A stretch of DNA of 49,893 nucleotides from Peribacillus kribbensis DSM 17871 (GTDB taxonomy: Bacteria; Bacillota; Bacilli; Bacillales; DSM-1321), in the NCBI RefSeq assembly GCF_000430765.1, contig NZ_AUMQ01000041.1:1-49893 (forward strand), given 5' to 3'. Position numbers and translations under genes: made by a program. Each line of letters starts with the position of its first letter. Position 1 is the stretch's first letter. Under the pieces are notes generated by a model. The model made no database searches, was not told the DNA's origin, and was given only the letters and a program-made list of their open reading frames with translations. Below are positions 26,768 to 36,869 of the stretch, one piece after another.

Positions 26768-27562
26768 ATGACGAAATTTATCATAGCCCCTGTATTCCAG
26801 TTCGTAAACTTTCACCTATGTAAAAAGCTGCTTGATGCAGGTCATGAAGTAATAGGAATGGATGATACCCCTGAAAGAGAAGGAAGCTTACAGGAAAAGT
26901 ACCTGGAGATCGGCCGGAATGGGAACTTTTCTTTTCAGAATCTGGAGGATTGGCAGGAGGTATGGCCAGCTGAAGGAAAAACGGAGTTTATTCTCTCTTA
27001 TTATGATGTTTATAAGGGTCCTATAGAGGAGAGAGATGCCCGGCTGGAAGTATTGAAGGCTATTCAACAGGAAAGGTCCTTGCAGCAATCTGCCATTATC
27101 CTGGCTCCTGTTGAAATAGGAGAGGATCTCATCTGCAATAAGGATAGAAATAACGCAGACAGGATCATTCTTCTTCCAACTATCTACGGGCCGTGGCAGC
27201 CAGGTACGATGGCTTTTCAGTCGGTCTTAGAGGGTGAAACGAAAAAGATTGATGCCATAATGAGTGAGGAGTATAAAAAAGATGCTCTTTATGTGGACGA
27301 TTTAATGAGCTGTTTTCCAAATATGTTATCCGTATCGGAAAAAAGGCTGCTGGTCAAAAGCAGGAACGGCGGAGGAAATCACTGGGAAGAATGTGCCAGG
27401 GAGCTGATCGAGCCTATCCGTATATCCGCTGAAAAGGATGATGAACATGGGCTTTCATCCTTTACTCCCTTCCTGGTGCAAGTCCAGACTTCTCCAAAGG
27501 AAGGGCTGAAAAAACAACTGGATCATTTTAAGAGAAGACAAAGGCTCATGAATTGGCCATGA
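26768..27562 (+). CDS. yjaV: YjaV, degenerate NAD-dependent epimerase-like protein
   Basis: 264 aa. The N-terminus MTKFIIAPVFQFVNFHLCKKLLDAGHEVIGMDD has the strand-helix-strand-acidic layout of extended SDR/epimerase proteins, but the glycine-rich GxxGxxG loop is replaced by A-P-V-F-Q-F-V. Later pieces fit the fold, such as LLPTIYGPWQPGTMAF near residue 136 and KKDALYVDDL near 173. NAD binding is therefore doubtful. GGGAGG precedes the ATG. Matches YjaV of Bacillus by place and size. Function unknown. Confidence 0.78.
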   Translation: MTKFIIAPVFQFVNFHLCKKLLDAGHEVIGMDDTPEREGSLQEKYLEIGRNGNFSFQNLEDWQEVWPAEGKTEFILSYYDVYKGPIEERDARLEVLKAIQQERSLQQSAIILAPVEIGEDLICNKDRNNADRIILLPTIYGPWQPGTMAFQSVLEGETKKIDAIMSEEYKKDALYVDDLMSCFPNMLSVSEKRLLVKSRNGGGNHWEECARELIEPIRISAEKDDEHGLSSFTPFLVQVQTSPKEGLKKQLDHFKRRQRLMNWP

Positions 27563-27680
27563 TTTTAAGAGGAAATATCCCTTTATCCTCCTTCAGCCAT
27601 CCAAAAGAAGCTTGAAAAATGCGTAAATCGTTTACTTTAAGCTATAATAAGGAGGATTTAATTAAAGGGAGAGAATGATA

Positions 27681-27863
27681 ATGGAACAAAACAAAAATAT
27701 GGAATTTATGACGATTGCGATGAAGTATTTTCCTGAAGCAAAACAAAAGCTTGAAGAAGCGGGAATCGAACTTTCCATGGACATGCTTCCGCATTTTATG
27801 GATTTATTTCAAAAGGTCATGCAGGAAGCATATGAGCTTGGAAAAAAGGATGCTGCAGAGTAA
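27681..27863 (+). CDS. comZ: ComG operon repressor ComZ
   Basis: 60 aa from the ATG at 27681; an in-frame ATG at 27675 is only 3 nt from the GGGAG ribosome binding site and is less likely. The sequence is helical, with MEFMTIAMKYFPEAKQKLEEAGIEL and a C-terminal helix MQEAYELGKKD. In B. subtilis ComZ lowers comG expression. Here it directly follows yjaV with only 118 bp between, so med, which lies between them in B. subtilis, is absent. Confidence 0.85.
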   Translation: MEQNKNMEFMTIAMKYFPEAKQKLEEAGIELSMDMLPHFMDLFQKVMQEAYELGKKDAAE

Positions 27864-27880
27864 ATCTGGGTAACTGAAAA

Positions 27881-27908
27881 AAGCTGCATACGCAGCTTAT
27901 TTTTTTTT
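27881..27908. terminator. Bidirectional terminator between comZ and yjzB
   Basis: AAGCTGC-ATAC-GCAGCTT (27881-27898) followed by a long T run (27900-27908). It overlaps the last codons of yjzB on the other strand. Confidence 0.85.
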
Positions 27909-28136
27909 CTTAAATAATTGAATAACAGGGGATAATTGTTTAATGGCAGGTTTAAATTGACTGTAGATATTCATAATGCTGTCTACATGGGTGAACAGCT
28001 GATCCAGGTCGATATTGGCCGTGAGATCTGTAAGCTTCTGAGCTGTGGATGTTTCTTTTTTACTGCTGGGAGCCTCAGGTTTCCTGCCGAACATAAATTC
28101 TGCGAAGGCATCCCCTCGCCTTTGTGAAGAATCCAT
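27897..28136 (-). CDS. yjzB: YjzB-like small hydrophilic protein
   Basis: 79 aa from the ATG at 28136, which follows GAGGAGGG; the longer frame upstream lacks a start signal. The start MDSSQRRGDAFAEFMFGRKP is followed by a Lys/Ser/Thr-rich linker, a predicted helix LDQLFTHVDSIMNIYSQFKP and a Lys tail. The place between comZ and fabH on the opposite strand is that of B. subtilis yjzB; the symbol rests mostly on this position. Function unknown. Confidence 0.7.
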   Translation of the reverse strand: MDSSQRRGDAFAEFMFGRKPEAPSSKKETSTAQKLTDLTANIDLDQLFTHVDSIMNIYSQFKPAIKQLSPVIQLFKKKK

Positions 28137-28331
28137 CTTATTTTCCCTCCTCACTCTATTGGTTTTTACTTGTACTATATGATGGAAGGTCCGTTTTGGA
28201 CTAGACTTATAAACAATATACCGCCTGCGATTATTGGGGCTTATTGTCCGGGGTGCGGCAGGGAGTAAACAAATGATCATTTGTTTACATGCTGTGACGG
28301 CGCTATTAAACCTTCCATTGATGTCAAACTA

Positions 28332-28376
28332 TTGCCAGAACATTTCTTTTTAGATAAAATTAGTACCAAGTCTTAA
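28332..28376 (+). promoter_or_regulatory. fabH-fabF promoter with FapR operator
   Basis: TTGCCA (28332-28337), 17 bp, TAAAAT (28355-28360) is a good sigma-A promoter. TTAGTACCAAGTCTTAA (28360-28376) matches the FapR box TTAGTACCTRGTACTAA at all but about three positions and covers the transcription start. FapR is released by malonyl-CoA. Confidence 0.85.
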
Positions 28377-28427
28377 TAATTGATAATAAGCTATAAGGTG
28401 ATTTTAAAATATAGAGGGGTTGTTTAT

Positions 28428-29363
28428 ATGAATGCCGGTATAATAGGTATTGGAAGATATCTGCCTGAAAAAATCCTAACAAATTTTGATCTGGAGTTGA
28501 TGGTGGAAACATCGGACGAATGGATCCGTACACGGACAGGCATTGAGGAAAGAAGGATTGCTGCGGACGATGTTAATACATCCGACATGGCATATGGAGC
28601 TGCAAAAAAGGCTTTGGAAAATGCAAATGTTTCTCCTGAAGATCTTGACTTGATCCTGGTAGCCACTGTAACTCCTGATCAGCCGTTTCCAAGTGTTTCC
28701 TGTATGCTGCAGGAAAAACTTGGCGCGCTAAAATCCGCAGCCATGGATCTTAGCGCAGCCTGCGCAGGATTTATGTACGGAATGGTTACAGCAGGGCAAT
28801 TCATCCAAAATGGAACTTATAAAAACATTTTGATTGTGGGCGTAGAAAAGTTGTCTAAAATAACCGACTGGAATGACCGCAATACAGCTGTACTTTTTGG
28901 AGATGGAGCAGGGGCTGTTGTAATGGGACCTGTTTCTGAGGGTAAAGGAATCCTTTCATTTGAATTGGGAGCAGACGGTTCGGGCGGCAAGCATCTCTAT
29001 CAAAAAGATCAATACCTCTCGATGAATGGAAGGGAAGTATTTAAATTTGCAGTAAGGCAAATGGGTGAATCCAGCCTGAATGTATTGGAAAAGGCGGGCC
29101 TGAAAAAAGAAGACGTCGATTTATTGGTGCCTCATCAGGCTAACATCCGGATCATGGAAGCATCGAGGGAGCGCCTGGAACTGCCTCCTGAAAAAATGAC
29201 TAAAACGGTTCACAAATACGGCAATACCTCTGCCGCTTCGATTCCGATTGCCATCGTGGAGGAGCTTGAGGCAGGAAGAATCAAAGATGGAGATCTCCTT
29301 GTCATGGTGGGCTTCGGTGGAGGACTTACCTGGGGAGCTATTGCACTCAGATGGGGAAGATAA
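28428..29363 (+). CDS. fabH: Beta-ketoacyl-ACP synthase III FabH
   Basis: 311 aa from the ATG at 28428, after AGAGGGG; the longer frame from 28380 lies across the promoter. The catalytic Cys is in [12 protein letters not shown] near residue 113, His in [13 protein letters not shown] near 238 and Asn in [12 protein letters not shown] near 268, giving the full Cys-His-Asn triad. It starts fatty acid synthesis from acyl-CoA and malonyl-ACP; Bacillus enzymes prefer branched primers. First gene of the FapR-controlled pair with fabF. Confidence 0.95.
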   Translation: MNAGIIGIGRYLPEKILTNFDLELMVETSDEWIRTRTGIEERRIAADDVNTSDMAYGAAKKALENANVSPEDLDLILVATVTPDQPFPSVSCMLQEKLGALKSAAMDLSAACAGFMYGMVTAGQFIQNGTYKNILIVGVEKLSKITDWNDRNTAVLFGDGAGAVVMGPVSEGKGILSFELGADGSGGKHLYQKDQYLSMNGREVFKFAVRQMGESSLNVLEKAGLKKEDVDLLVPHQANIRIMEASRERLELPPEKMTKTVHKYGNTSAASIPIAIVEELEAGRIKDGDLLVMVGFGGGLTWGAIALRWGR

Positions 29364-29425
29364 CCTGTTAATCATAAACTCCTTTATAATATAAGCAGTT
29401 TATCAGTAAAGAAAGGAAGATTGGA

Positions 29426-30664
29426 ATGAATAAAAGAAGAGTAGTAGTAACCGGAATGGGAGCTGTCACACCGCTTGGAAGCAATGCTGAAACCACATGG
29501 GACAACGCTATTCAAGGGAAATCCGGAATCGGGCCATTAACAAGGGTTAATGCCGAAGAATATCCGGCAAAGGTCGCAGCCGAAATTAAAGACTTTAACC
29601 CGGAAGATTATCTTGAAAGAAAAGAAGCAAGGAAAATGGACCGCTTCACTCAATATGCAGTAGCGGCTTCCATGATGGCAGTGAAGGATGCCAGCCTTGA
29701 AATTACAGAAGCAAATGCAAACCGCGTAGGTGTATGGATTGGCTCAGGGATCGGCGGTATGGAAACATTCGAGAATCAATTTGAGACTCTTTTGACCAGA
29801 GGACCGCGCCGAGTCAGCCCATTCTTCGTCCCTATGATGATTCCTGATATGGCTGCCGGACAGGTATCCATCATCCTTGGTGCAAAAGGATTTAATTCTT
29901 GTACTGTTACAGCGTGTGCCACAGGTACCAATTCTATTGGAGATGCCTTTAAGGTGATTCAGCGCGGAGACGCGGATGTAATGATTTCCGGAGGAACCGA
30001 GGCGCCGATCACAAGAATGGCCGTCGCTGGTTTCTGTGCGAATACAGCCCTGTCTACAAATCCAGATCCGAATACAGCAAGCCGTCCTTTTGACAAGAAC
30101 CGTGACGGATTTGTAATTGGGGAGGGTGCAGGGATTCTTGTTCTGGAAGACCTTGAGCATGCACTGAACAGAGGAGCGAAAATTTATGCAGAAGTGGTAG
30201 GCTATGGCGCTACTGGAGATGCTTATCATATCACAGCTCCGTCTCCTGGCGGTGAGGGCGGTGCGAGAGCCATGAAGATGGCTATCCAGGATGCAGGAAT
30301 GGAGCCAGGGGAAATCAGCTATATCAATGCCCACGGGACAAGTACGGCGTATAACGATAAATTTGAGACCATGGCGATCAAAGAAGTATTCGGTGACGCT
30401 GCGTATCATGTAGCTATCAGTTCCACAAAATCGATGACCGGGCACCTTCTTGGAGCTGCCGGCGGGGTAGAGGCCATCTTCACAGTTCTTGCCATTAAGA
30501 ATGGAATTGTGCCTCCGACCATTAATCTCGAAGAATCAGATCCGGACTGTGATCTTGACTATGTTCCTAACAAGGCAAGAGAAATGGAAGTAGGAGCCGC
30601 TATGAGCAATTCGCTTGGATTTGGCGGTCACAACGCAACTCTTGTCTTTAAGAAATATGTGTAA
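29426..30664 (+). CDS. fabF: Beta-ketoacyl-ACP synthase II FabF
   Basis: 412 aa. The N-terminus is [14 protein letters not shown]. The catalytic Cys is in [14 protein letters not shown] near residue 165, and the two His are in INAHGTST near 305 and [12 protein letters not shown] near 340. It elongates acyl-ACP by two carbons. GAAAGGAAG precedes the ATG. Follows fabH by 62 bp and ends at a terminator. Confidence 0.96.
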   Translation: MNKRRVVVTGMGAVTPLGSNAETTWDNAIQGKSGIGPLTRVNAEEYPAKVAAEIKDFNPEDYLERKEARKMDRFTQYAVAASMMAVKDASLEITEANANRVGVWIGSGIGGMETFENQFETLLTRGPRRVSPFFVPMMIPDMAAGQVSIILGAKGFNSCTVTACATGTNSIGDAFKVIQRGDADVMISGGTEAPITRMAVAGFCANTALSTNPDPNTASRPFDKNRDGFVIGEGAGILVLEDLEHALNRGAKIYAEVVGYGATGDAYHITAPSPGGEGGARAMKMAIQDAGMEPGEISYINAHGTSTAYNDKFETMAIKEVFGDAAYHVAISSTKSMTGHLLGAAGGVEAIFTVLAIKNGIVPPTINLEESDPDCDLDYVPNKAREMEVGAAMSNSLGFGGHNATLVFKKYV

Positions 30665-30683
30665 TTGAATAAAACCAATCTGG

Positions 30684-30734
30684 CAGGTCCAGGGAAAAAA
30701 CTCCGCGTGTGGAGGCTCCTTGGGCCTGTTTTTT
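30684..30734 (+). terminator. Terminator of fabHF
   Basis: CAGGTCCAGG (30684-30693) pairs imperfectly with CCTTGGGCCTG (30718-30728), with an inner CTCC/GGAG stem, then six T. Confidence 0.7.
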
Positions 30735-30847
30735 ATGTTTTCCAGGTAACAAAAGTGCCCGTTTTCCCATAAGTGAAAATGATAACCACGGCCCTTTTTC
30801 ATGCATATAATGAAGCAAATTGCGAAAGCGGGAATAGGTGAGGGCAA

Positions 30848-31627
30848 ATGGGAGTGCTGAAGACAGATGAGTGGCTGAAGAAATACTTGAACAGCCCTTT
30901 ATTGATTTGCAGCAAGCTGAAAAAGCTGTTTAATGAAGATTCGCCGCAAAGGGTTTATCAATACTTATCCAGAAACGGCATGTATAAATACTCAAGCCGC
31001 TCAGAATATGATTTTAAACTGCTGATGAAAAATCGAGTTTGGGAGAAGGTGGAGGGTTATTATAAGCATTATAAGAAATTATGGAATGGGCCAGAGATTC
31101 CGATCCTGATTTTTCCGCATACAAGCCAGGGCTTTTTTTCATCCAAAGGAAGGAAGTCTGGCCTTGCTTTTAAGGATAAAATGTTTTTGTTTTATACGCC
31201 CGGCCTTTCGGATAAGGAGCTCGAAGCTGTATTCGTGCACGAATACCACCATGTGTGCAGGCTGAATTTCTTAAAGAAGGATATTAACCAATTTACCCTG
31301 ATGGATTCCATTATTCTGGAGGGGCTTGCAGAGCATGCTGTCCTTTCCTATGTAGGAGAGCGCCATCTGGCAGACTGGACCAGATTTTACTCTGCCAAAG
31401 AGATTAAAAGGATTGGGAATACACTCATCAAGCCTCATCTGGAATTGAAGAAAAATGAAGAACTTCATGATCAAATCTTATACGGGCTGGGAAGATACCC
31501 AAGGATGATTGGCTATGCAGCAGGATTCCACGCTGTCTCGCATATGAAAGAAAAGCATCTGGTTACAGACAGGGCAACATTTAATAAGCCGTCTGAAACC
31601 TTCCTGGAAGGATTCTTCGAAGAATAG
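30848..31627 (+). CDS. yjaZ: YjaZ, putative zinc metalloprotease (DUF2268)
   Basis: 259 aa, cytosolic with no signal peptide. The zinc motif HEYHH at residues 131-135 fits HExxH, and a Glu-rich helix LEGLAEHAV about 32 residues later could give the third ligand. The DUF2268 region fills the C-terminal half. The family includes putative Zn-dependent proteases of unknown substrate. The size and order (after fabF) match YjaZ. GGTGAGGG precedes the ATG; an isolated TATAAT at 30806 may be its -10. Confidence 0.85.
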   Translation: MGVLKTDEWLKKYLNSPLLICSKLKKLFNEDSPQRVYQYLSRNGMYKYSSRSEYDFKLLMKNRVWEKVEGYYKHYKKLWNGPEIPILIFPHTSQGFFSSKGRKSGLAFKDKMFLFYTPGLSDKELEAVFVHEYHHVCRLNFLKKDINQFTLMDSIILEGLAEHAVLSYVGERHLADWTRFYSAKEIKRIGNTLIKPHLELKKNEELHDQILYGLGRYPRMIGYAAGFHAVSHMKEKHLVTDRATFNKPSETFLEGFFEE

Positions 31628-31793
31628 CCCAGAGTACAGTTCTCACACGCATTTCAAGCCATGAAAATACCCATTCAAACCGCTTTTAAAAAAATTTACA
31701 AAGTTTATAAAAACGGGGGAAACAGGAATAATTTAACTTGTAAATGCCTATACTGATGGACAAATAGTTTTCAAATAAGTGAGGGGTAAGATG

Positions 31794-32549
31794 ATGTTAT
31801 ATCTCCATGATGTATGGGTCAATTGGTTTGAAGGAGAAGAAAACGGATACAATATCTGCCATTTTCATGAATGGAGAAAAGACGATGGTATAGAACTGCT
31901 CGATCAAGCGCCGCTCATCAAAGTATCTTCTTCATTGTATCACTATATTGAAAATGACTTATCGGAGCTGCCTAAGGCCTTGCTCGACGATATCTTCCAA
32001 AAGGCCTATTCAAGAAAGAATCATGAAAGAATCCAGATGGATTATTGCTTTATCGTAACCGATGGAAATGGAATCCTTGCTGTGGATACGATCGGCTACA
32101 ACATACCAATCCGGAAAAGCAGGCTTATTCCGCGACAAGAGCAGCTGGTCTATGAGATGATCGAAAATCAGGAAGAATCCATCTATGAATTTGAAGTGAA
32201 AGAAAAGGAAGATAAAAACTACCATATACTGTCTCCTTCCCCGGAATTGATGAATGGCCTGACAAGAAGAGAACGCCAGCTTAAGCAGCTCCTGTTCATG
32301 GCCCTCGATCAGCTGTATTCCTCCAAAAATACCGCAGAGATCAGATACTGGTATACTGAATGGGCACCGGACAGGTATTCCTATATTCAAAACCTGGATT
32401 TTGAAATTGCCTGGAGAGAACTGTTTGAAGCTGCAAAGTATGACTGGACGGGAAAACATCAGCAGCTGTGCGAAAATATAATCAAAGGCCAGCCATTTTT
32501 TGAAAAGCTGTGGGAAATGGAAGTCGGCGACAGTCCCTCTGTATTATAG
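31794..32549 (+). CDS. yjbA: YjbA family protein (DUF3603)
   Basis: 251 aa from the ATG at 31794 ([20 protein letters not shown]), 7 nt after AGGGG. The adjacent ATG at 31791 and the GTG at 31779 are closer to or upstream of that site. The protein is acidic and soluble with well-conserved blocks ([43 protein letters not shown]-like [11 protein letters not shown]). It matches YjbA of Bacillus, whose function is unknown. Monocistronic, between yjaZ and a terminator. Confidence 0.85.
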   Translation: MLYLHDVWVNWFEGEENGYNICHFHEWRKDDGIELLDQAPLIKVSSSLYHYIENDLSELPKALLDDIFQKAYSRKNHERIQMDYCFIVTDGNGILAVDTIGYNIPIRKSRLIPRQEQLVYEMIENQEESIYEFEVKEKEDKNYHILSPSPELMNGLTRRERQLKQLLFMALDQLYSSKNTAEIRYWYTEWAPDRYSYIQNLDFEIAWRELFEAAKYDWTGKHQQLCENIIKGQPFFEKLWEMEVGDSPSVL

Positions 32550-32587
32550 AAGAAACTAGTCTGCTTTAAAGGAACAAAGTACCCTAA

Positions 32588-32635
32588 GACCACAGACAAA
32601 CCGAAAAAAAGGTTTGTCTGCGGTCTATTTTTTTT
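32588..32635. terminator. Terminator of yjbA
   Basis: GACCACAGACAAACC (32588-32602) pairs with GGTTTGTCTGCGGTC (32611-32625) with a single A-C mismatch, loop GAAAAAAA, followed by a T run. Confidence 0.9.
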
Positions 32636-32658
32636 GACGAATCCAAGATTTCTGCTAT

Positions 32659-32812
32659 TTATAAAAGCCGACTTCGTAAAATTTTGCTGCTTTGGAACAA
32701 AGTGGTTGATTTCCGCTCCAGGATGCTCGCTCCAATCCCCCTGTTTAATAATGGGATTGCCTTCTAGACTCTTTAAAACACAACAAATCTTTTAGAAAAG
32801 AGCCTTATAAAA
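32659..32812. repeat. Dispersed intergenic repeat, copy B (MITE-like)
   Basis: About 154 bp sharing long blocks with copy A at 22229: GCTTTGGAACAA, GTGGTTGATTTCC, CTGTTTAATAATGGGATTGC, AGACTCTTTAAAA and AGAGCCTT. The ends (TTATAAAAGCC and AGCCTTATAA) are imperfect inverted repeats. It has an extra inner block with GGATGCTCGCTCC not in copy A. It also holds CAATCCC and GGGATTG as an internal inverted pair. No gene. Confidence 0.85.
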
Positions 32813-32857
32813 AGACTGCAGGCAGCACTCGATTAATATCGAAGCTGCCTGCAGTCT
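32813..32857 (-). terminator. Terminator of trpS
   Basis: AGACTGCAGGCAGC (32813-32826) is the inverted complement of GCTGCCTGCAGTCT (32844-32857), with an inner TCGAT/ATCGA stem. On the minus strand it is followed by TTTTTATAAGG, and begins about 25 bp after the trpS stop. It abuts repeat copy B. Confidence 0.88.
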
Positions 32858-32882
32858 GAAATGATTCTGACAGAGTTTTATA

Positions 32883-34234
<1,352 letters not shown>

Positions 34235-34240
34235 TAATTC

Positions 34241-34269
34241 ATTTTACCTAAAATCGATACCAAATGCAA
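34241..34269 (-). promoter_or_regulatory. trpS sigma-A promoter
   Basis: Minus strand TTGCAT (34269-34264), 17-bp spacer, TAAAAT (34246-34241). It starts the T-box transcript near 34234 and lies just after the stop of the DUF3899 gene. Confidence 0.75.
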
Positions 34270-34277
34270 ATTTTGTC

Positions 34278-34646
34278 CTATAAAAGTAGCATCAGGCTCA
34301 AAAGGCAGCAGATGGCTCCAGAAACTAAAATCGGACCTGTCAGTTTGAAGGGCCTGGACACTGGGTAGCTTGACTTATTGGCCTTTTCATCATGATCGAA
34401 ACTGGCAACATAGCTTCCGAGCCTGTCCAGCTTTAAAAAGCTTTTCATGCTGAATATGATCCCGTTGAAGAAGCCCCCCTGGACCACGAAAAGGAATGCC
34501 CCCGCTACAATAAAAAAGAGACCTATGAAAAAGAGGGAATTCAAATAGGAAACCAAAAAAGAATGATCCCCAAAGAAAGCAAAAATGAGAGAAGCTGCTA
34601 TATTTATTCCGGTTAAGACGGACAGTCTTTTAAGAAAGAAACTCAT
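34278..34646 (-). CDS. DUF3899 membrane protein
   Basis: 122 aa. Hydrophobic segments lie at about residues 10-25, 33-57 and 102-122, with a polar, charged stretch (LKLDRLGSYVASFDHDEKANKSS) between the second and third. AGGTGG precedes the ATG. The place beside trpS and the opp operon matches a DUF3899 gene found in related bacilli. Function unknown. No terminator separates it from trpS, so some read-through into the T-box is possible. Confidence 0.7.
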   Translation of the reverse strand: MSFFLKRLSVLTGINIAASLIFAFFGDHSFLVSYLNSLFFIGLFFIVAGAFLFVVQGGFFNGIIFSMKSFLKLDRLGSYVASFDHDEKANKSSYPVSRPFKLTGPILVSGAICCLLSLMLLL

Positions 34647-35034
34647 GTTGTTCCACCTGCTTTATATTAATTTCCCATTAAGGAAGGCTGGCTAATAATC
34701 TTTATAAACATTTCGTAAAGAAAAGTATATCTATTTATAGACGAATTAATCAAGGACTATTAAAATAGTTTTGGGAGAATCTTCGAAATATACAGAAGGA
34801 TATACATATTATGGAGATTCAGTTCTTTAAAAAAATGAAATTTTCCCAAGTTTTGCGGGAATTATATAAAAAATTAGACGGGGTTACATGAAATTTTTCC
34901 CTGTATAATGAATTGCAATCCTTGATATATCAACATTTGTCGAATAATCGGGTCTTTTTTTTGAAATCACCTCGTAAAGTTTTTGTAAAAAAAATATTGA
35001 AAAATAATACTTATCCAAATATAATTAAGAACGA
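34647..35034. other. AT-rich upstream region of the opp operon
   Basis: About 390 bp without a gene. A good -10 TATAAT lies at 34904-34909, with only weak -35 matches (GTTACA or GGGTTA). A long, AT-rich 5' leader of about 170 nt would follow before oppA. Stretches such as TTTTCCC...GGGAA (34838-34862) could fold weakly. No coding frame. Confidence 0.5.
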
Positions 35035-35049
35035 AATCTTCAGAAAATT
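35035..35049 (+). promoter_or_regulatory. CodY box in the oppA leader
   Basis: AATCTTCAGAAAATT matches the CodY consensus AATTTTCWGAAAATT at 14 of 15 positions. It lies 33 bp before the oppA start and downstream of the -10 at 34904, so CodY would act as a roadblock if that promoter is used. Confidence 0.75.
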
Positions 35050-35081
35050 TGAAGATAAAACTAAGGGAGGTCAATCTCGCA

Positions 35082-36740
35082 ATGAACAAAAAGTTTTCTT
35101 TTCTTTTGGTTCTAGTTCTTGCTTTGAGCACGTTCCTAGCTGCTTGCAGCAGCAGTAGCAGCGATAAAGCAGGATCTGACAACAAATCCGGTTCTGGCTC
35201 AGGATCTGGGAAAAAAGATCAAGTGCTCAACCTGATTGCAACTGCTGAAATTCCTTCAATGGATTCTACTTTAGCAACAGACTCTGTTTCATTCTTAGTA
35301 ATGAACAACGTTTATGAAGGTCTTTACCGTTTAGGAAAAAACAATGAGCCTGTACTTGGTATGGCTGCTGAAGAGCCAAAGGTAAGTGCAGACGGCAAAA
35401 CCTACACTTTCAAACTTCGTGATGCAAAATGGTCAAACGGTGACCCTGTAACTGCAAACGACTTCGTGTACTCATGGAGACGCGCTGTTGATCCAGCGAC
35501 TGCTGCTGAGTATGCTTACATGCTGTATGATGTAAAAAATGCTGAAGAAATCAACACTGGAAAAGCTAAGCCGGATGCACTTGGCATTAAAGCAGTGGAT
35601 GACAAGACACTTGAAATCACATTGAAAAACAATGTTCCTTACTTTAAGTCTCTATTATCATTCGGAACTTTCTATCCAGAAAACGAAAAATTTGTTAAGT
35701 CTCAAGGCAAAAATTATGCTCTTGAAGCTAACACTGGCGTTTATAACGGTCCTTTCACTCTTAGCGACTGGAAACACGAACAAAGCTTCCAGCTTAAGAA
35801 AAACCCTACCTACTGGGATAAGGATACAGTCAAGCTTAATACGATCAACTTCAATATCGTAAAAGACACCGCTACAGCAGTTAACCTGTTTGAAACAAAT
35901 AAAGTTGACCGCGTGACTCTGAATGCTGAGTTCGTTGATAAGTATAAAAATAACAAAGAGTTTGGTTCTTACCCTGAAACATCTGTGTTCTTCCTTCGCT
36001 TAAACGAAAAGAACAAAGTATTGGCTAACAGAGATGCCCGTAAAGCCATCGATATGGCATGGGATAAAAAATCATTTGTTGATGTTATCCTGAATAATGG
36101 ATCACAGCCTGCCAACTACCTGGTTCCTAGCGATTTCGCAAAAGGTCCGGATGGCAAAGACTTCCGTGAAACAAACGGCGATCTTTCCAAACTTGATGTA
36201 GCTGAAGCTAAAAAGCTTTGGGCAAAAGCAAAGAAAGAAGCTGGATTTGATAAGGTGTCTTTAGAGCTTCTGAACTATGATGATGACAACTCTAAAAAGA
36301 TTTCTCAATATCTGAAAGAACAGCTTGAATCAAATCTTGACGGCTTAACCATCACTATTAAGCCGCAGCCTTTCAAGCAAAAGCTTGATCTAGAATCAAA
36401 AGGAAACTATGACTTCTCATTCGCTGGCTGGGGCCCTGACTATCAAGACCCTATGACTTTCATCGACATGTTCGTAACTGGCGGAGCTCACAACCAAATG
36501 GGCTACTCCAACAAACAATATGATAAGTTAGTAGCTGACGCAAAAGGTCCTCTTCTTTCCGATCTTAATGCTCGCTGGAAGGCTATGCTCGATGCCGAGA
36601 AAATCCTGATGGATGATGCTGCTATCTCTCCTATGTACCAAAGAGGTACTTCATACCTTCAGCGTGATTACGTAAAAGGTATCGTTAAGCATCCATTCGG
36701 AGGAGACTTCGGCTACAAATGGGCTTCCATTGAGCAATAA
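35082..36740 (+). CDS. oppA: Oligopeptide-binding lipoprotein OppA
   Basis: 552 aa from the ATG at 35082, after AAGGGAGGT. The N-terminal lipoprotein signal ends in the lipobox FLAAC with lipidated Cys22, followed by a Ser/Gly/Lys linker. The SBP family 5 body has VSADGKTYTFKLRDAKWSNGDPVTANDFVYSW near residue 110 and GADYQDPMTF-like GPDYQDPMTF near 460. It binds peptides outside the membrane and passes them to OppBC, including signalling peptides in bacilli. Very adenine-rich, with a strong ribosome binding site. Followed by a stem-loop that limits downstream transcription. Confidence 0.94.
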   Translation: MNKKFSFLLVLVLALSTFLAACSSSSSDKAGSDNKSGSGSGSGKKDQVLNLIATAEIPSMDSTLATDSVSFLVMNNVYEGLYRLGKNNEPVLGMAAEEPKVSADGKTYTFKLRDAKWSNGDPVTANDFVYSWRRAVDPATAAEYAYMLYDVKNAEEINTGKAKPDALGIKAVDDKTLEITLKNNVPYFKSLLSFGTFYPENEKFVKSQGKNYALEANTGVYNGPFTLSDWKHEQSFQLKKNPTYWDKDTVKLNTINFNIVKDTATAVNLFETNKVDRVTLNAEFVDKYKNNKEFGSYPETSVFFLRLNEKNKVLANRDARKAIDMAWDKKSFVDVILNNGSQPANYLVPSDFAKGPDGKDFRETNGDLSKLDVAEAKKLWAKAKKEAGFDKVSLELLNYDDDNSKKISQYLKEQLESNLDGLTITIKPQPFKQKLDLESKGNYDFSFAGWGPDYQDPMTFIDMFVTGGAHNQMGYSNKQYDKLVADAKGPLLSDLNARWKAMLDAEKILMDDAAISPMYQRGTSYLQRDYVKGIVKHPFGGDFGYKWASIEQ

Positions 36741-36762
36741 TCAGCTGCTCAAGGGATAGTGC

Positions 36763-36804
36763 AAGGAGAGTATGTGGAAAAACACATACTCTCCTTTTCC
36801 CTTA
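36763..36804 (+). terminator. Stem-loop between oppA and oppB
   Basis: AAGGAGAGTATGTG (36763-36776), loop GAAAAA, CACATACTCTCCTT (36783-36796) is a perfect 14-bp stem, with further outer AAGGGA/TCCCTT pairing. No strong T run. It likely acts as a partial terminator or 3' stabiliser, giving more OppA than OppBCDF. Confidence 0.8.
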
Positions 36805-36869
36805 TCCTTTTGAATTCAGAATAAATAGATTTGCAGGAATATTATTAAAAGAAAAGGGGGGCTAACGAG

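Noticed and set aside
30536-30847. Minus-strand 103-codon frame after fabF
   Set aside because: It overlaps the fabF 3' end and the terminator at 30684, with no ribosome binding site.
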